Positions 37,234 to 45,193 of a stretch of 64,000 nucleotides of DNA are shown in pieces. The position numbers were made by a program, and so were the translations under genes. The notes beneath the pieces were generated by a model. It ran no database searches. It saw only the letters and a list, made by a program, of their open reading frames with translations, and was not told the DNA's origin. Source of the stretch: Pseudomonas sp. NFR16 (GTDB lineage Bacteria > Pseudomonadota > Gammaproteobacteria > Pseudomonadales > Pseudomonadaceae). Each line of letters begins with the position of its first letter. The stretch's first letter is position 1. The stretch covers positions 186,001 through 250,000 of the forward strand of contig NZ_FNYJ01000005.1 of the NCBI RefSeq assembly GCF_900108875.1. The letters are read 5' to 3'.

Positions 37234-38319
37234 TCAGTTTTGCGTTACAGGCGTGGGAGCGGCTTCCAAATTTCGAACTCGCTTTAGCAAATACGGGAGT
37301 ATGTGCTCGGCATCAGGCCCCACGCCTCGTAGGGTTGCAGAGGCGAAGTTGCGTTGTTTGGGCAAGCCTACAAAGTACAAGCCTGGGACATGAACTGCTC
37401 GCCCGTGGCGTTGCGCCACTCGTCCCTGCTCATCCGTTACTGGAAGGCCTTGGAGAAATGGCAGGTTCGGACGAAAGCCAGTGGCAAAAACGAGGCTATC
37501 AACGGTTTCATGCTGACCTTCGGCCCAAATCACGCCTGTTGAAGTGACCTCGGAGAACATTGCTGCTTGATTGAAGTATCCGGATCTCAGAGCCTTTCTG
37601 TACGTGCCGTCGTCCAGTACAGGCGTGCTTTGATCGTTTAGCCACTTAGTTTTCTCTAGGCCTGTCCATTTCAACCAAGTATGAAAATCTGCTCCTAATA
37701 TCCGTTGTGGCGCGAATCGAATCGCCTCTCGCGTGGCCAGAGTCACTGTTGCAACGATGGATAAGTCGTAAGCGATTTGTACAGCGGAGTTAGCAGCGCC
37801 AACTACGACGATGCGTTGCCCACTAAATGCTTCTGCATTCCGATAATGAGCACTGTGAAGCTGAGTGCCGCTGAAGTTTTTGAGCCCAGGGATATCGGGT
37901 ACGTAGGGACGACTGAAGGCTCCTGAAGCCACGACAACTGCTCTCGCCGAAAAGCATTGTCCGTTCGTGGCAGTGATCCGAAATCCTTCGCCTTCCTGAC
38001 ATACGTTTGCGACCCTAATCCCTTGGAGAATAGGTAACCGGAAGAAGTCGGCATACCGTTCGAGGTAACGCACGACTTCATCTCTAGTAGGGTAGTGACC
38101 TGCTGCTCCAGGGAAAGGAAGCCCCGGAAGAGAGGAATATGCTGCTGGTGAGAACAATTCAAGGCTGTCGTAGTAATTACGCCAGTTCCCCCCAGGCTGC
38201 GGTTGCTCATCAAAAATAAGGAAATTGAGGCCTTGCTGCTTCAGGTGCCAACCGCTAGCCAACCCTGCTTGGCCAGCACCAATGACAACAACATCAAACA
38301 TCTGATTTTTTGCGTTCAT
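37234..38319 (-). CDS. Flavin-containing monooxygenase-like protein (ArsO-like)
   Basis: This protein of about 361 residues has an FAD-binding Rossmann motif near the start (VVVIGAGQAGLASGW) and PGGNWRNYYDSL (the FMO/Baeyer-Villiger type region). A second dinucleotide site follows in the middle (IVVVGAANSAVQIA) for NADPH, and ATGFRPNLPF. It resembles ArsO-type monooxygenases seen in ars operons. The frame extends to a TTG at 38349; the start is placed at ATG 38319, though ATG 38301 is possible. Cofactor use is inferred from motifs. Confidence 0.85.
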   Translation of the reverse strand: MNAKNQMFDVVVIGAGQAGLASGWHLKQQGLNFLIFDEQPQPGGNWRNYYDSLELFSPAAYSSLPGLPFPGAAGHYPTRDEVVRYLERYADFFRLPILQGIRVANVCQEGEGFRITATNGQCFSARAVVVASGAFSRPYVPDIPGLKNFSGTQLHSAHYRNAEAFSGQRIVVVGAANSAVQIAYDLSIVATVTLATREAIRFAPQRILGADFHTWLKWTGLEKTKWLNDQSTPVLDDGTYRKALRSGYFNQAAMFSEVTSTGVIWAEGQHETVDSLVFATGFRPNLPFLQGLPVTDEQGRVAQRHGRAVHVPGLYFVGLPKQRNFASATLRGVGPDAEHILPYLLKRVRNLEAAPTPVTQN

Positions 38320-38356
38320 ATATGCGCACTCATGCACGTATTTATACAAAAAAGGA

Positions 38357-38704
38357 TCAGTCCTTTTTGCCTGGACAGCACAGCGGGGCGATGCTTTTGG
38401 TGTGGAGGAGGATGGCTTCTAGACGTTTGATAATGGCTGGGCCGTCCACTTCATAGAACATCTGGCGCCCTACCTTAGCAGCTCGAACAATCCCTGCTTC
38501 CAGTAGCACCTGAAGATGACGAGATACAACCGAACGCTCCTGAGGCAGCTCAGCCGCAATTTCAGTTACATCAGCGCGACCTAATAGCATGACTCGCTTC
38601 AGCACGGCGATTCGCGGTGGCTCACACAGAGCCTTGAAGAATGCGCCGTCCAACGATTCGATGGCGGCCTCAATGGCTTGGGTTCGGGTTAGTGATGTAG
38701 TCAT
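38357..38704 (-). CDS. ArsR-family repressor, non-ELCVC type
   Basis: This 115-residue winged-helix protein (FFKALCEPPRIAVLKRVML, AAELPQERSVVSRHLQVLLEAGI) has the SmtB/ArsR fold but lacks the ELCVC arsenic-binding motif in helix 3, where it has LGRADVTEI. Instead vicinal cysteines lie near the end (APLCCPGKKD), as in A. ferrooxidans ArsR, plus one near the start. Start is ATG 38704, next to a palindrome likely to be its own operator. It should control itself, the monooxygenase and the MFS gene downstream. Confidence 0.88.
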   Translation of the reverse strand: MTTSLTRTQAIEAAIESLDGAFFKALCEPPRIAVLKRVMLLGRADVTEIAAELPQERSVVSRHLQVLLEAGIVRAAKVGRQMFYEVDGPAIIKRLEAILLHTKSIAPLCCPGKKD

Positions 38705-38715
38705 AAAGGAACTAT

Positions 38716-38735
38716 ATGTGCATGTATGTGCACAT
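38716..38735 (-). promoter_or_regulatory. Palindromic operator upstream of arsR1
   Basis: ATGTGCA (38716-38722) and its inverse TGCACAT (38729-38735) flank six bases, about 12 bases upstream of the arsR ATG. The ArsR family binds such imperfect dyads. Related ATGCRC half-sites recur at about 38321-38342, between arsR and the monooxygenase. Confidence 0.65.
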
Positions 38736-38791
38736 GTAAAGGCTAGGTCGAAACTGGACACTACCTCCCAGGCTATCGGATGGGCAGACTA

Positions 38792-39241
38792 TCAGCCATT
38801 GTCGAATGGTAACGCCTTGCACATGTAGCAAGCCGAGCCAGGGCAAAGCCCCCTGAACTGCTCCGTCTGAGAAATAAGAGGTGGCGCAGAGCCTCGTTGA
38901 TTTACTGCATAGCCCTGCTGCTTAAAAAAGCCTGAAGCAGTTGTTGTCAGCAAATGAAATCGAGCGATTCCCTGCTCGGCAGCTATTGCTTCAATGACTC
39001 GAAGCACTTCAGCCCCAACCGCTTTCGATCTGTACGCCGGTTCTACGACCATGGAGCGCAGCAATCCATCTGTCCCATGCGTTTCAAACCCTCCCCATCC
39101 AACAGTCTCACCATCCCGTGAGAACTCAAAAAAGGTTCGGCCTGGAAGATCAATATCGTCTGCTGGAAGGTCAGCAGATTTCAGCGCATCGCGAAAGCGC
39201 TGCCACTGTCCTCCGGCTATTTCCTTTGCCTGGATCATCAT
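38792..39241 (-). CDS. ArsN2-like GNAT acetyltransferase
   Basis: This 149-residue GNAT protein has a conserved acetyl-CoA site (LRSMVVEPAYRSKAVGAEVL) and a late TASGFFKQQGYAV. Small GNATs of this form in ars operons are called ArsN2. Related ArsN1 proteins acetylate arsinothricin; the substrate of ArsN2 is not settled. Start is set at ATG 39241 with GGAGG upstream; ATG 39253 with AAGGAG is a close alternative. It is divergent from the plus-strand ars operon across the ATATTCG operator region. Confidence 0.78.
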   Translation of the reverse strand: MMIQAKEIAGGQWQRFRDALKSADLPADDIDLPGRTFFEFSRDGETVGWGGFETHGTDGLLRSMVVEPAYRSKAVGAEVLRVIEAIAAEQGIARFHLLTTTASGFFKQQGYAVNQRGSAPPLISQTEQFRGLCPGSACYMCKALPFDNG

Positions 39242-39316
39242 CTTCCCCTCCATCCTCTCATCTCCTTTATGCCGACACGCATGGAACGTTAGGGCACATG
39301 CCAAACAGCAGACATC

Positions 39317-39355
39317 ATATTCGCTTTACCGAATATTCGCTGAAACGTATATTCG
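39317..39355. promoter_or_regulatory. ArsR2 operator region, three 16-base-phased ATATTCG repeats
   Basis: ATATTCG occurs at 39317, 39333 and 39349, exactly 16 bases apart, and a CGAATAT at 39330-39336 makes a dyad with the first (six-base gap). The cluster lies in the divergent interval between the ArsN2-like gene and the first arsC, 27 bases before the arsC ATG. It is the natural operator for the ELCVC-type ArsR. Confidence 0.7.
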
Positions 39356-39381
39356 ATTTTCCATATGCATCGAGTTCCACC

Positions 39382-39804
39382 ATGAGCCCTGCTATCAAAG
39401 TGCTTTTCGTGTGCGTTGCCAACTCAGCCCGCTCCCTGCTTGCAGAGGCTTTGCTGCGGCACACCGACCCGCGCTTCGAGGCCTTCAGCGCAGGATCTGA
39501 ACCGTCTGAGGTTGATCCGCGCACGACTCAGGCATTGGAGGCAGTTGGAGTCGATGCAACGGGCCTGCGCAGCAAGTCCCTCAGCGAGTTTCAAGCTGAT
39601 CGATTCGATTACGTAATCACTCTTTGTGATAAATCCGCAAGCGAGTGCCTACCAATGCCCAATGCAGGTGAAGTCATTGCCTGGGATTTTCCTGACCCAG
39701 TAACCAGCGATGATCCTGGCGCATTTCGCCACACGCTCCACGACATCCACGAGCGCATCAAGCTCTTCGTTTTGGTCAAGACCAAACACCTGGAGGATCT
39801 GTGA
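39382..39804 (+). CDS. arsC: Arsenate reductase, low-molecular-weight phosphatase type (copy 1)
   Basis: This 140-residue protein starts VLFVCVANSARSLLAEALL, the CX5R phosphatase loop (Cys at residue 11), and has CDKSASEC, the cysteine pair that completes the thioredoxin-linked relay in S. aureus-type ArsC. DFPDPV gives the general-acid Asp. It reduces arsenate to arsenite for export by ArsB. The open frame starts upstream, but ATG 39382 begins the homology. Its last codons overlap the GTG start of arsR2. Confidence 0.9.
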   Translation: MSPAIKVLFVCVANSARSLLAEALLRHTDPRFEAFSAGSEPSEVDPRTTQALEAVGVDATGLRSKSLSEFQADRFDYVITLCDKSASECLPMPNAGEVIAWDFPDPVTSDDPGAFRHTLHDIHERIKLFVLVKTKHLEDL

Positions 39805-40157
39805 CAGAACCCATGAACCCCACCACCTTATTCAAGTGCCTGGCGGATGACACCCGAGCAAAAATTTCGCTGCTCGTCGTGAGTGAAGGTGAGCTGTGTG
39901 TTTGCGAGCTAACGGCAGCACTCGACCTAAGTCAGCCGAAGATTTCTCGTCATTTGGCGCTGCTGCGCTCTGCCGGTTTGTTGTTGGATCGTCGCCAAGG
40001 CCAATGGGTGTACTACCGACTGAATCCTGATTTGCCCGCGTGGGTGACTGCAGTTTTGAAGGAAGTGGTAGACGCCAATCAGCAATGGCTGGAAACCGAG
40101 GCTAAGCGCCTCTGCAGCATGAACGACCGTCCGATCAACCAAGCCGTGTGTAGCTGA
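39801..40157 (+). CDS. arsR: ArsR arsenic-responsive repressor, ELCVC type
   Basis: This 118-residue SmtB/ArsR-family repressor has the classic arsenite site ELCVCEL in helix 3 and the recognition helix QPKISRHLALLRSAGL. Arsenite binding releases it from the operator. It starts with GTG at 39801, overlapping the preceding arsC by four bases with GGAGG upstream; an internal ATG at 39813 is possible. Its place second in the operon, behind an arsC, is unusual, since arsR usually leads. Confidence 0.93.
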   Translation: MTEPMNPTTLFKCLADDTRAKISLLVVSEGELCVCELTAALDLSQPKISRHLALLRSAGLLLDRRQGQWVYYRLNPDLPAWVTAVLKEVVDANQQWLETEAKRLCSMNDRPINQAVCS

Positions 40158-40181
40158 TTCACGCCCAACCGGATTAATGAA

Positions 40182-41465
40182 ATGCTGATTGCCGTATTGA
40201 TCTTTATCGCCACCATCGTCCTTGTCATCTGGCAGCCCAAGGGGCTTGGGGTTGGCTGGAGTGCGATGTTCGGTGCCATCGTGGCGTTGCTGGCAGGTGT
40301 CGTTACCCTTGCCGACATACCAGAGGTTTGGCGCATTGTCTGGAATGCCACTGGGGCTTTCATCGCGGTCATCATCATTAGTCTGCTGCTTGATGAGGCA
40401 GGTTTTTTCAAGTGGGCTGCGCTGCATGTGGCCCGATGGGGAGGCGGGAGCACCCGCAAGCTGTTCGCATTTATCGTCCTGCTGGGCGCAGCGGTGTCTG
40501 CCCTGTTCGCTAATGACGGAGCAGCGTTGATCCTCACACCCATTGTGATCGCGATGTTGCTGGCGTTGCGTTTTTCTCCTGCTGCTACGTTGGCATTCGT
40601 CATGGCAGCCGGTTTTATCGCGGATACGGCGAGCTTACCGCTGGTGGTTTCCAACCTGGTCAACATCGTTTCTGCCGACTACTTCGATATCGGCTTCAAC
40701 GAATATGCTTCGATCATGGTGCCGGTAAACATCGTCAGCGTGGCGGCGACATTAGCCATGCTGCTGTGGTTTTTCCGCAAAGATTTACCAAAGACCTATG
40801 ACCTCAACCAACTGGACAATCCGGACGAGGCCATCCACGATCGGGCCACTTTTGTAGCCGGTTGGTGGGTGTTGGCACTACTCCTGATCGGCTTCTTTGT
40901 CATTGAGCCACTGGGGGTGCCAATCAGCGCCATTGCAGCAGTCTGTGCATTCATTCTTTACGTCATCGCGGCTCGTGGTCACGCCATCAATACAAGCAAG
41001 GTACTCAAAGAGGCGCCATGGCAGGTAGTGATCTTTTCTTTGGGTATGTACCTGGTTGTTTATGGTCTGAAGAACGCCGGCCTGACCGACCACATTGCAC
41101 AGATCCTGAACGTGTTCGCCGGTTATGGCGTTTGGGGCGCGTCCCTTGGTACAGGGCTGCTAACAGCGTTGCTGTCTTCGATCATGAACAACATGCCCAC
41201 CGTTCTGGTAGGCGCCTTATCCATTCATGCCGCTGAAGTCGATGGTGTAGTCCAGCAAGCGATGATTTACGCCAACATCATCGGCTGCGACTTGGGCCCG
41301 AAGATCACCCCAATTGGGAGCTTGGCAACTCTGTTGTGGCTGCACGTGCTCGCACGGAAAAACATAACGATCAGTTGGGGTTATTACTTCAAGACCGGGA
41401 TCGTGCTGACCGTGCCCATCCTCGTCGCCACATTGTCCGCCCTGGCACTGCGCCTCAGTTTCTGA
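40182..41465 (+). CDS. arsB: ArsB arsenite efflux transporter
   Basis: This 427-residue inner-membrane protein has about twelve membrane segments. It begins MLIAVLIFIATIVLVIWQP and matches ArsB, with ALFANDGAALILTP and GLLTALLSSIMNNMPTVL (repeated half-signature). It exports As(III) and Sb(III) by proton exchange, alone or with ArsA; no arsA is seen. Spacing is tight both ways (24 and 16 bases). Confidence 0.96.
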   Translation: MLIAVLIFIATIVLVIWQPKGLGVGWSAMFGAIVALLAGVVTLADIPEVWRIVWNATGAFIAVIIISLLLDEAGFFKWAALHVARWGGGSTRKLFAFIVLLGAAVSALFANDGAALILTPIVIAMLLALRFSPAATLAFVMAAGFIADTASLPLVVSNLVNIVSADYFDIGFNEYASIMVPVNIVSVAATLAMLLWFFRKDLPKTYDLNQLDNPDEAIHDRATFVAGWWVLALLLIGFFVIEPLGVPISAIAAVCAFILYVIAARGHAINTSKVLKEAPWQVVIFSLGMYLVVYGLKNAGLTDHIAQILNVFAGYGVWGASLGTGLLTALLSSIMNNMPTVLVGALSIHAAEVDGVVQQAMIYANIIGCDLGPKITPIGSLATLLWLHVLARKNITISWGYYFKTGIVLTVPILVATLSALALRLSF

Positions 41466-41481
41466 ATCAAGGAATCGCCTG

Positions 41482-41952
41482 ATGAAAGTCTTGTTCATGT
41501 GCACCCACAACAGCTGCCGCAGCATTCTGTCCGAGGCGCTTTTCAACCACTTGGCGCCCGAGGGTGTAGAAGCGGTCAGCTCAGGAAGCTTTCCCAGTGG
41601 CCGGGTGAATCAACGGGCATTGCAAACGCTGGAGGCGGCGGGTATCTCCACTGCGGGCTTGAGCAGCAAGGCTTCGGATGCTTTTGAAGGCTCGCCTCCA
41701 GACATCGTGATCACTGTCTGTGACCGGGCAGCGGGTGAGGCATGCCCAATCTTCTTTGGGCCAGCTTTGAAGGCGCATTGGGGTCTGGCCGACCCGTCTG
41801 ACGCTAGCGGGTCGGAAGCCGAGATCACCGCAGCGTTTGAAACCACACTGGCCAAAATTCACGAGCGCGTGAGCGCATTTCTTGCGCTGCCACTGAAGAC
41901 CATCAGCGCTGAACAGTTGAAAGCTGAACTGAATCGCATCGGTTCGCTTTAA
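41482..41952 (+). CDS. arsC: Arsenate reductase, low-molecular-weight phosphatase type (copy 2)
   Basis: This 156-residue protein has MCTHNSCRS (CX5R loop, C7), VCDRAAGEACP (the two relay cysteines) and LADPSDASG. It is a second member of the same family as the arsC at 39382 but diverges clearly, so it is not a recent tandem duplicate. This form (THNSCRS, longer C-terminus) is the usual Pseudomonas arsC placed between arsB and arsH. Confidence 0.95.
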   Translation: MKVLFMCTHNSCRSILSEALFNHLAPEGVEAVSSGSFPSGRVNQRALQTLEAAGISTAGLSSKASDAFEGSPPDIVITVCDRAAGEACPIFFGPALKAHWGLADPSDASGSEAEITAAFETTLAKIHERVSAFLALPLKTISAEQLKAELNRIGSL

Positions 41953-41999
41953 AGATCAACCGAGGCGGTGCCCAATCTGGCGCCGCCGTAGGAGTTTAT

Positions 42000-42713
42000 A
42001 TGCAAGACACATTGCCGAACGTACACGCCGACCTGATCGACATTCCGTCGTTGGAACAACTGGAGCCGCGTACACCGTCACTCCATAAGCCTAGAATCTT
42101 GCTTCTGTATGGATCGACGCGAGAGCGCTCTTTCAGCCGGTTGGTGACTCAGGAAGCAGCACGCTTGTTGGAAGAGTTTGGCGCCGATACCAAAATCTTC
42201 GATCCCTCGGGTTTGCCGCTGCCGGACGATGCTCCGGATACACATCCTAAGGTCGCGGAGTTGCGCGAACTCATGCAATGGTCTGAAGGACAGGTGTGGT
42301 GTTCGCCTGAAAGGCACGGCTCCATGAGCGCAGTATTCAAGGCCCAGATCGACTGGGTTCCGCTTGCGATTGGTGCTGTTCGACCTACGCAAGGAAAGAC
42401 CCTTGCAGTAATGCAGGTCTGTGGCGGCTCGCAATCTTTCAACGTGGTCAACCAACTACGGGTATTGGGGCGGTGGATGCGCATGTTCACCATCCCAAAT
42501 CAATCTTCGGTGGCCAAGGCGTTCACCGAGTTCGACGAGGCAGGCCGTATGAAGCCTTCCTCGTACTACGACCGACTGGTGGACGTGATGGAAGAGCTGA
42601 TGAAGTTCACCCTGCTGCTGCGGGATCGCCAGGATTATTTGGTTGATCGGTACTCCGAGCGTAAAGAGTCCGCCGAAGAGCTTTCGAAGCGGGTCAACCA
42701 GCGCTCCATCTAA
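42000..42713 (+). CDS. arsH: ArsH, NADPH-dependent FMN reductase
   Basis: This 237-residue flavodoxin-like enzyme has the FMN phosphate loop GSTRERSFSRLV and PERHGSMSAVFKAQIDW, hallmarks of ArsH. ArsH oxidises trivalent organoarsenicals such as methylarsenite to less toxic pentavalent forms, or acts as a quinone/FMN reductase in some species. The N-terminal extension (about 1-28) is normal. It begins 47 bases after arsC2 in the same operon. Confidence 0.95.
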   Translation: MQDTLPNVHADLIDIPSLEQLEPRTPSLHKPRILLLYGSTRERSFSRLVTQEAARLLEEFGADTKIFDPSGLPLPDDAPDTHPKVAELRELMQWSEGQVWCSPERHGSMSAVFKAQIDWVPLAIGAVRPTQGKTLAVMQVCGGSQSFNVVNQLRVLGRWMRMFTIPNQSSVAKAFTEFDEAGRMKPSSYYDRLVDVMEELMKFTLLLRDRQDYLVDRYSERKESAEELSKRVNQRSI

Positions 42714-42733
42714 CGTCAGCACGAGGAAGCGAT

Positions 42734-43156
42734 ATGAGTCAGATCACGATCTACCACAACCCCGAATGCGGCACTTCTCGCAACACCTTGGAGCTGATCC
42801 GCAACAGCGGAGAAGAGCCGACTGTTATCGAGTACCTACAGACCCCACCTGACCGCACCACGCTTGTCAGGTTGATCGAGGATATGGGTATTGAGGTGCG
42901 GGCCCTGCTTCGCATCAAAGGCACTCCTTACGAGGAGTTGGGACTGGGCGATACGTCACTTACTGATGATCAGCTCATCGATGCCATGATGGCTCACCCC
43001 ATCCTGATCAATCGTCCTATCGTCGTGACGCCCTTGGGCACACGCTTGTGTCGTCCGTCAGAGGCCGTCCTCGACCTTCTGCCGCAAGAGCAGCGCGGCA
43101 GCTTCGTCAAAGAAGACGGACAAGTCGTCATTGATGAGAATGGCCGTAGGGTTTAA
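42734..43156 (+). CDS. arsC: Arsenate reductase, glutaredoxin type
   Basis: This 140-residue thioredoxin-fold enzyme starts ITIYHNPECGTSRNTLELI, with catalytic C12 and the three arginines of R773-type ArsC (ALLRIKG, INRPIV, GTRLCRP). It uses glutathione and glutaredoxin, a mechanism unrelated to the two phosphatase-type reductases upstream. Three arsenate reductases of two families in one operon is more than expected. Confidence 0.95.
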   Translation: MSQITIYHNPECGTSRNTLELIRNSGEEPTVIEYLQTPPDRTTLVRLIEDMGIEVRALLRIKGTPYEELGLGDTSLTDDQLIDAMMAHPILINRPIVVTPLGTRLCRPSEAVLDLLPQEQRGSFVKEDGQVVIDENGRRV

Positions 43157-43185
43157 ACCGATGTAAAGCAGATGGGCCTGGGGGG

Positions 43186-44262
43186 ATGTTGGTGAATCAA
43201 AACTCGAAATTTGATGTAGTGGTCATTGGCGGTGGCCAATCCGCGCTCACCGTAGCCTATTTCTTGAGGCGTACAGGCCTTTCCTATGTATTACTCGACG
43301 CCGAGTCAGCACCGGGAGGGGCCTGGCGGCATGGGTGGGATTCTCTCCTACTATTCTCGCCGTCTGCTTGGAGCTCTATTGCCGGCTGGCCCATGCCAGC
43401 AGTATCCGGGGGGACTCCTGGGCGGGACGATGTTATCGACTATCTAACTCTGTACGAGCGTCGATATGACTTTCCCATCATCCGATCCACGCGGGTAAAC
43501 CGTGTCGAGAAAATCGAAGACGGATTACGGGTTGTCTCCGAGGGCAGAGCCTGGGAGGCCAAAGCGGTTATCAGTGCAACAGGCACCTGGAACCGCCCAT
43601 ATATACCAAGCTATCCCGGACAGGAATTGTTTCTAGGGCAGCAGCTTCATTCCGCTCATTACGTTGGGCCGGATGAGTTTGAGGGGAAAACTGTCCTTGT
43701 CGTCGGTGGTGGCAACTCGGGAGCCCAGATTTACGCCGAGGTTTCCAAAGTGGCTCAGGCAACCTGGGTAACTCAAGAGGCCCCGAAGTTTCTGCCTGAT
43801 GAGGTCGATGGCCGCGTCCTGTTCGAGCGAGCTACTGCTCGATTGAAGGCGCAGCAGGAGGGCCTGGAACCTCAGCAGCCGCCAGGAGGGCTCGGAGACA
43901 TCGTTATGGTTCCGTCGGTCAGGGACGCTCGCGAACGCGGCGTGCTGAATGCCGTACGACCATTCAAGCGCTTCACTTCGACAGGCGTTGTGTGGTCATC
44001 AGGAGACGAAACAAAGGTGGACGTTGTCATCTGGTGCACGGGATTTTCTCCCGCGCTCGACCACCTGAGCAGCCTGGGCGTTGTAGGCCTGGACGGTAAA
44101 GTGGCTGTGGACGAAAATCGAAGTGTTGCGTCACCCAATTTGTGGCTGGTGGGTTACGGCGATTGGACGGGGCTCGCCTCTGCGACATTGATCGGAGTAA
44201 CCCGCACCGCTCGGGATGTAGTCAAGCAAGTGCAAAGCTATCTCACAGATGCAGCACGATAG
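43186..44262 (+). CDS. arsO: ArsO-like flavoprotein monooxygenase
   Basis: This 358-residue protein has an FAD Rossmann motif (VVVIGGGQSALTVAYFL), GGAWRHGWDSLLLFSP, an NADPH motif (VLVVGGGNSGAQI) and a final FAD contact (NLWLVGYGDWTG). It resembles the ArsO family of ars operons and is a distant relative of the minus-strand monooxygenase at 37234. It could oxidise an organoarsenical in step with ArsH. It starts 29 bases after the glutaredoxin-type arsC and closes the plus-strand ars operon. Confidence 0.85.
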   Translation: MLVNQNSKFDVVVIGGGQSALTVAYFLRRTGLSYVLLDAESAPGGAWRHGWDSLLLFSPSAWSSIAGWPMPAVSGGTPGRDDVIDYLTLYERRYDFPIIRSTRVNRVEKIEDGLRVVSEGRAWEAKAVISATGTWNRPYIPSYPGQELFLGQQLHSAHYVGPDEFEGKTVLVVGGGNSGAQIYAEVSKVAQATWVTQEAPKFLPDEVDGRVLFERATARLKAQQEGLEPQQPPGGLGDIVMVPSVRDARERGVLNAVRPFKRFTSTGVVWSSGDETKVDVVIWCTGFSPALDHLSSLGVVGLDGKVAVDENRSVASPNLWLVGYGDWTGLASATLIGVTRTARDVVKQVQSYLTDAAR

Positions 44263-44285
44263 CTCACGCCCAGAATTCCAGTGGA

Positions 44286-44837
44286 CTACTGTGATGCGAC
44301 TTCAAGCTCAGGAAAGAGAATAGGCTCCAGTGGAGGAGTTGCCGGACACAGCCCGAGCCGCCAATAGCCGACGTCGTGCCATTTCCCAAGTTTGAAGCCT
44401 ACTTCCGGATAGGTGCCGATGTGGACGAAGCCCAGCGACTCGTGCAGGCCCACACTGCCTTCGTTTGGCTGCGCAATTCCGGCGTACGCTGCGCGAAATC
44501 TCTGCTTATCAAGAGTCGGAAGCAAGGTCTCATAGAGTTCACGGCCAACACCCTGACGGCGAGCTGACTCTGCTATGTACACCGTCACGTCAACTGCCCA
44601 TCGGTAGGCCGGACGTGCGCGGTGCTGGCCTGCATAGGCGTAGCCTTTGATCTCCCCATCTTCTTCGGCTACAAGGTAGGGATATGTCTGAAGTGTCGTG
44701 GCTATCCGCTGAGCTATTTCCTCAGCGCTTGGCGGAGTCTCTTCAAACGAGATCGCCGTTGTCGAAACGATGGGAGCGTAAATGCCTTGGATAGCTACAG
44801 CATCTGCTACCGCTGCCGTACGGATTTTCAAAGCCAT
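44286..44837 (-). CDS. arsN: ArsN1-like (phosphinothricin-type) N-acetyltransferase
   Basis: This 183-residue GNAT of the PAT/Bar family reads MALKIRTAAVADAVAIQGIYAPIV, ISFEETPPSAEE, VDVTVYIAESARRQGVGREL and SVGLHESLGFVHIGTYPEVGFKLGKW. Such enzymes acetylate phosphinothricin, and in ars operons ArsN1 acetylates arsinothricin, the arsenic analogue antibiotic. Start at ATG 44837 fits family length. It is convergent with arsO and follows a broken SMR gene on the minus strand. Confidence 0.88.
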   Translation of the reverse strand: MALKIRTAAVADAVAIQGIYAPIVSTTAISFEETPPSAEEIAQRIATTLQTYPYLVAEEDGEIKGYAYAGQHRARPAYRWAVDVTVYIAESARRQGVGRELYETLLPTLDKQRFRAAYAGIAQPNEGSVGLHESLGFVHIGTYPEVGFKLGKWHDVGYWRLGLCPATPPLEPILFPELEVASQ

Positions 44838-44858
44838 GCAGGTCATCCCCGTTTCAAT

Positions 44859-45193
44859 TTAGTGTTCTTTTGCCGAAAGAAATTTGAGTCCAACAATTCC
44901 GGCCAAAATCAGAAAAAAACAGAAGATTCGCATTGCGCTGCGATCCTCGCCGAGCACCAAAATCCCATACACAGCCGTACCTAACGCTCCGATCCCAACC
45001 CATACTGCGTAGGCTGTACCGACCGGAATAGTGCGGGTTGCCAATGACAGGAGATACATGCTCAGGCAAATGAAACTGCACAAAAGATGCTCGGCCAGAG
45101 CCGGGTAAAGCCATCGGTACGCGGCATAGCAGCTGCGTAAAAAATCTCACAACCGCCGGCTAGTAACAAAAAAATCCAACCCACAAATACCAT
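44859..45193 (-). pseudogene. SMR-family (SugE/EmrE-like) efflux gene with a frameshift
   Basis: From ATG 45193 the minus strand reads MVFVGWIFLLLAGGCEIFYA...GFTRLWPSIFCAVSFA and then hits TGA at about 45066. The next frame continues without a gap as LSMYLLSLATRTIPVGTAYA to a normal end at 44859. Adding one base at TTTGCC/TGAGC restores a 110-residue small multidrug-resistance protein with four helices. A single-base deletion or a sequencing error explains it. It lies just upstream of the ArsN1-like gene. Confidence 0.85.

Noticed and set aside
38589..39500. Plus-strand frames antisense to arsR1 and the ArsN2-like gene
   Set aside because: They overlap clear ArsR and GNAT coding sequence and have no family features.
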